Source of the DNA: an uncultured Lachnospiraceae bacterium
GTDB lineage: Bacteria; Bacillota_A; Clostridia; Lachnospirales; Lachnospiraceae
Length of the DNA stretch: 6,850 bases
Reading direction: 5' to 3'
NCBI GenBank assembly: GCA_947178085.1
Contig: CAMWWS010000142.1
Location: 1 to 6,850, forward strand
The notes below the pieces were generated by a model. It did no database searches and was not told the origin of the DNA. It saw nothing but the letters and a program-made list of their open reading frames with translations. This document shows, in pieces, positions 4,573-6,850 of this stretch (the first letter of the stretch is position 1; every line of letters starts with the position of its first letter). The position numbers were made by a program, and so were the translations under genes.

Positions 4573-4809
4573 TTACTGCAGCAGCTTTACCCATCTTGCT
4601 ACAACAGACCATGCATAATACACACCTATTGCAGTAAGCCAAAGGCTGCCAATCTTAACAAAGTTTCCAATAGGCATGAACCAGTTTATATATCCAAGAT
4701 AAGGCAGGGAACCAAGTTCCCGGATTGCCGGCAAGAACGGAGAGAGCGGAAAGAGGTTGATTACCGCGTAAAGCAGCTTGTCCAATAGTTCCTTCATATA
4801 TGCAGCCAT
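4573..4809 (-). CDS. pVI-like minor coat / membrane protein, 78 aa
   Basis: This is a small, very hydrophobic protein between the adsorption and Zot genes, the position of pVI in filamentous phages. The start ATG 4809 is preferred over the in-frame GTG at 4821, because the ribosome binding site AAGGTGGTGA ends six bases before it and overlaps the stop of the adsorption gene. Hydrophobic segments lie at about 12-27 (rich in Leu and Pro), 36-48 (YLGYINWFMPIGN) and 50-72 (a membrane helix ending VVARWVK). The PYLGYINWFMPIG stretch followed by a helix and a basic end fits what I know of the corresponding proteins in clostridial inoviruses. The role would be capping the virion end together with the adsorption protein and anchoring the assembling particle. 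This is inference from position and topology. Confidence 0.7.
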   Translation of the reverse strand: MAAYMKELLDKLLYAVINLFPLSPFLPAIRELGSLPYLGYINWFMPIGNFVKIGSLWLTAIGVYYAWSVVARWVKLLQ

Positions 4810-4814
4810 AAAAA

Positions 4815-6503
4815 TCACCACCTTATCACTTTAGAAGTCGCAAACATCAGGAAGATAATGAAAGAGATAGTTTCACAGAGCCGGATTATTTCTGCGACCT
4901 CATCAAAAATCGACATATCTATTATTACTGTCTCCTGATAATCAAGAGCAGGAATGACAACCGGGAACTCAAAGCGAGGGGCAACCGGTTCTGCATCCAG
5001 AACATCAAGCAGCGTTATAAAATCAAAAGGTATACAAAACGGGAAGACTGAAGTTAAGTTTACTTTATAGTCATTCATATCTATATCCGTTTCGGTTCCC
5101 GGATTCGGGTTCGGATTAGGACTGGGATTAGGATCCGGATTCGGGTTTGGACTGGGATTAATATCCGGATGCGCGCCCGGATAAGGAAAATAAATCGGCT
5201 CCAAACCAGGATCAGGAGTGATAGCCGGCACACCGACCGCATCAGGCAGCAGCTCCGGATTGACTTCCGGAAGGGATTCCGCTATAAGATCTGCAAGCTC
5301 TGAAGGAGTCAGGTCATTCCCTACAGCGTGCAGACCTAGAGCCTTGGCTAGGTCTACAAACTGCGATAACGATAAACCTACATTAGCAAGAGGATCAACA
5401 AGCAGACCCTGCCAGTCATCAGCAAGCCAGTCCGCTTCACGCCATACCTTTGCATAATTAATGGAATCTTCTACATTTGCATTACCTTTTAAATAGTTGC
5501 AAACTTCTTCATAGCTTCCAAAAACTGGGAAATTGGCTGTTATAGACATTGATGGTGATGTCCAATTATTTCCACCAACATTATAAGAATAACCATTACG
5601 ATTATTGTTATCTAAAGAAATCCTTCCATCAGAATAAACAGTTTTTCTTTGACAATTAACACCAGTTGAATTAACATCTTTATATATAGTACTCCAAAAG
5701 TATATATAAAAAGAATATTCTGTATAAGTACTTCCGTTAGGTGCAGTTATCTGTTTGCTATCAAATAAACCTGCATATGGCATTTCTTTTAAAAAAGAAA
5801 AATGCAAACTTTCATGTCTGTAATCAGTTCCCCAATAACCACTAAAATCAAATACAGCATCATAAGCAAATGATTCTCCGCTCCATTGCGCAGCAATATC
5901 ATACTGATTGCAGTATCCGGATACAAAAGGTTCTATAACAGCAGCTTCCGCCTCTGTCAATTCCTCACCGTTAACCCATTTCTGATAGAGCTTGGAAGCG
6001 GTATCATAAAACCAAACAGATCCCAGCGCGGTAAAGCTGCCAACAAGTTCACTGGCAGAACTGGAGAGATTCAGAAGACCATCAAACCATCCATTTTTCT
6101 TATCATCATCGTCATCATCATTATTATTACCGGCACCACCGCCGCCCTGGATAACTTCCCAGTCAGTTTCCTGAACGAGCTCCAGAGCCTCGCTGCCGAA
6201 TACGTACTCCTGACCGGATGCATCCGTCATACTAAGTATCCAGCCTTCAGGAATCGACGTTATAGAATCGATAAAATTCTTGCCGGCACGCGCAATATCA
6301 TCCTTGTTATCAATAATCTCACCGACAGCATAACAGGCAACAAATGCACAGCCAACAAATAAGCAAATATCAAATATAGTTTTAGCAGTTAATGCAGCAC
6401 CGGCAGCAACGGATGCAGCTTCCACCTTATAAGAGGAGCTGACAGAAAGGGTCAGTATACATACAGCCAGAAAAACTGCTAATATTTTCTTAAATCTTAC
6501 CAT
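4815..6503 (-). CDS. Secreted inovirus adsorption protein (pIII-like), 562 aa
   Basis: This protein would sit at the virion tip, bind the host receptor and terminate assembly. Residues 1-29 are a signal peptide (basic MVRFKK, hydrophobic core, likely cleavage after VEA). A further hydrophobic stretch lies at 39-61, and a Gly/Asn/Asp-rich linker at 119-136. A large extracellular part follows, then a proline-rich linker of Asn-Pro and Asp-Pro dipeptides at 446-469. The C-terminal domain begins SVFPFCIPFDF (485-495) and ends in a membrane helix (about 543-558) with a basic tip, SKVIRW. This modular order (signal, receptor domains, flexible linkers, membrane-anchored end) is the pIII pattern, and the FPFCIPFD domain is typical of Firmicutes inovirus tip proteins in my experience. 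The start at ATG 6503 has AGGTAGG upstream. Residues 208-348 are encoded by strikingly AT-rich DNA, suggesting domain exchange. It heads the morphogenesis operon. Confidence 0.88.
   Translation of the reverse strand: MVRFKKILAVFLAVCILTLSVSSSYKVEAASVAAGAALTAKTIFDICLFVGCAFVACYAVGEIIDNKDDIARAGKNFIDSITSIPEGWILSMTDASGQEYVFGSEALELVQETDWEVIQGGGGAGNNNDDDDDDKKNGWFDGLLNLSSSASELVGSFTALGSVWFYDTASKLYQKWVNGEELTEAEAAVIEPFVSGYCNQYDIAAQWSGESFAYDAVFDFSGYWGTDYRHESLHFSFLKEMPYAGLFDSKQITAPNGSTYTEYSFYIYFWSTIYKDVNSTGVNCQRKTVYSDGRISLDNNNRNGYSYNVGGNNWTSPSMSITANFPVFGSYEEVCNYLKGNANVEDSINYAKVWREADWLADDWQGLLVDPLANVGLSLSQFVDLAKALGLHAVGNDLTPSELADLIAESLPEVNPELLPDAVGVPAITPDPGLEPIYFPYPGAHPDINPSPNPNPDPNPSPNPNPNPGTETDIDMNDYKVNLTSVFPFCIPFDFITLLDVLDAEPVAPRFEFPVVIPALDYQETVIIDMSIFDEVAEIIRLCETISFIIFLMFATSKVIRW
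5097..5168 (-). repeat. Short-unit repeat encoding the Asn-Pro linker of the adsorption protein
   Basis: About 72 bp of degenerate 6-bp units (GGATTC/GGATTA/GGACTG on the plus strand) encode alternating Asn-Pro, Ser-Pro and Asp-Pro dipeptides at residues 446-469. The units can change number by slippage, which would alter the spacing between the receptor-binding part and the membrane-anchored C-terminal domain. Confidence 0.8.
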
Positions 6504-6565
6504 TTTTACTACCTACCTTGTATTTTATTACAAATAACTTATTATTAATGAAAAGGAGCAGAGCC

Positions 6566-6826
6566 ATGGACAACTTATTTTATGCGGCGATACTGATCGC
6601 GTTTTGTATTTTCTTATACATACAATTTTGTTACAAGCCAAAGATAAAAACTGTAAAAATACCAAAAACTAAACAAATCCGGAAAAAGAAAAAAAGAGCC
6701 AGAAGGTTCAAGAAGTTAAAACGCTGGTTCCGGCTACCTTACCGAGGGAAGACCGATATTGTACAGTACGATAAACAGCAGGCGTACATTGAGAGTATAT
6801 GGGATGAACTTAGCGGTAAAAAGTAA
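6566..6826 (+). CDS. Basic membrane-anchored protein of unknown function, 86 aa
   Basis: The start ATG 6566 is fixed by AAAAGGAG at a standard distance; a longer upstream frame beginning near 6518 has no such signal. Residues 3-23 are a membrane helix (NLFYAAILIAFCIFLYIQFCY). It is followed by a strongly basic segment (about 24-61, many Lys and Arg, for example KTKQIRKKKKRARRFKKLKRW) and a short mixed-charge tail (DKQQAYIESIWDELSGKK). By the positive-inside rule the basic part is cytoplasmic, so it is a membrane-tethered putative nucleic-acid- or phospholipid-binding protein. It is transcribed away from the adsorption gene with only 62 bp between them. I recognise no family. Possible roles are a regulator, an assembly factor that gathers phage DNA at the membrane, or superinfection exclusion; none is established. 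Confidence 0.7.
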   Translation: MDNLFYAAILIAFCIFLYIQFCYKPKIKTVKIPKTKQIRKKKKRARRFKKLKRWFRLPYRGKTDIVQYDKQQAYIESIWDELSGKK

Positions 6827-6828
6827 AA

Positions 6829-6850
6829 GGGCAGTGATAAACCACTACCC
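6829..6850. terminator. Bidirectional terminator hairpin at the window end
   Basis: GGG and AGTG (6829-6836, one mismatch between them) pair with CACT and CCC (6843-6850) around the loop ATAAAC. It starts three bases after the stop of the 86-aa gene. In the minus direction the stem is followed by the T-rich run TTTTACTTTTTA, so it would also stop transcripts arriving from the right. The plus-direction T-tract would lie beyond the window. Confidence 0.6.

Noticed and set aside
5886..6362. Plus-strand 158-codon frame
   Set aside because: Antisense shadow of the adsorption protein; the Ile/Thr-rich run comes from the reverse of the Asn/Asp codons.
1..6850. CRISPR array, insertion sequence or defence system
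   Set aside because: No regularly spaced direct repeats, no transposase, and no nuclease, toxin-antitoxin pair or other defence domain is visible apart from the ambiguous 40-aa peptide.

Overview
The window looks like chromosomal or mobile-element DNA of a low- to medium-GC Gram-positive bacterium, probably a gut clostridium of the Lachnospiraceae type. This rests on purine-rich AGGAGG-type ribosome binding sites, Rho-independent terminators, a tRNA-Gly(GCC) gene without encoded CCA, and protein style. The taxonomic call is an inference. Most of the content belongs to a filamentous phage (inovirus).

Right part (about 2190-6850): on the minus strand, read right to left, lie a secreted 562-residue adsorption (pIII-like) protein, a 78-residue polytopic membrane protein (pVI-like), and a Zot/pI-type assembly ATPase with Walker A and B motifs. 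The three are spaced by only 5-10 bases, with Shine-Dalgarno sequences overlapping the preceding stop. After a 523-bp structured intergenic region comes a tyrosine recombinase whose 3' end points at, and nearly touches, the 3' end of a complete tRNA-Gly gene. This is the usual geometry of an integrase next to its tRNA attachment site. A divergent gene for a basic, membrane-anchored 86-residue protein and a bidirectional terminator close the window on the right.

Middle (about 1570-2222): on the plus strand is a 40-codon gene for a single-pass membrane peptide with a very strong ribosome binding site and its own terminator. It is either a signal-less major coat protein or a type I toxin-like peptide. 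It is followed by the promoter, body and terminator of tRNA-Gly(GCC).

Left part (1-1570): a compact minus-strand cluster of small genes. They encode a 60-residue basic protein, a 63-residue protein, a 96-residue protein resembling the OB-fold ssDNA-binding proteins of inoviruses, a 125-residue membrane protein, and the start of a Thr/Asn/Glu-rich protein cut by the window edge. Between the first two lies 288 bp of noncoding DNA with a 15-bp perfect inverted repeat enclosing a roughly 50-nt hairpin, directly followed by a second 43-nt hairpin. This is the kind of structure found in origin and packaging regions of ssDNA phages.

Read as a circle, the order ssDNA-binding protein, (missing part), adsorption protein, pVI-like, Zot, integrase, attachment site is the canonical inovirus order. 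The two halves may therefore be one circular or tandem phage genome carrying a whole tRNA-Gly gene in its attachment region, or two neighbouring elements flanking a host tRNA. No replication initiator and no standard signal-peptide-bearing major coat gene are visible; they would have to lie outside the window.
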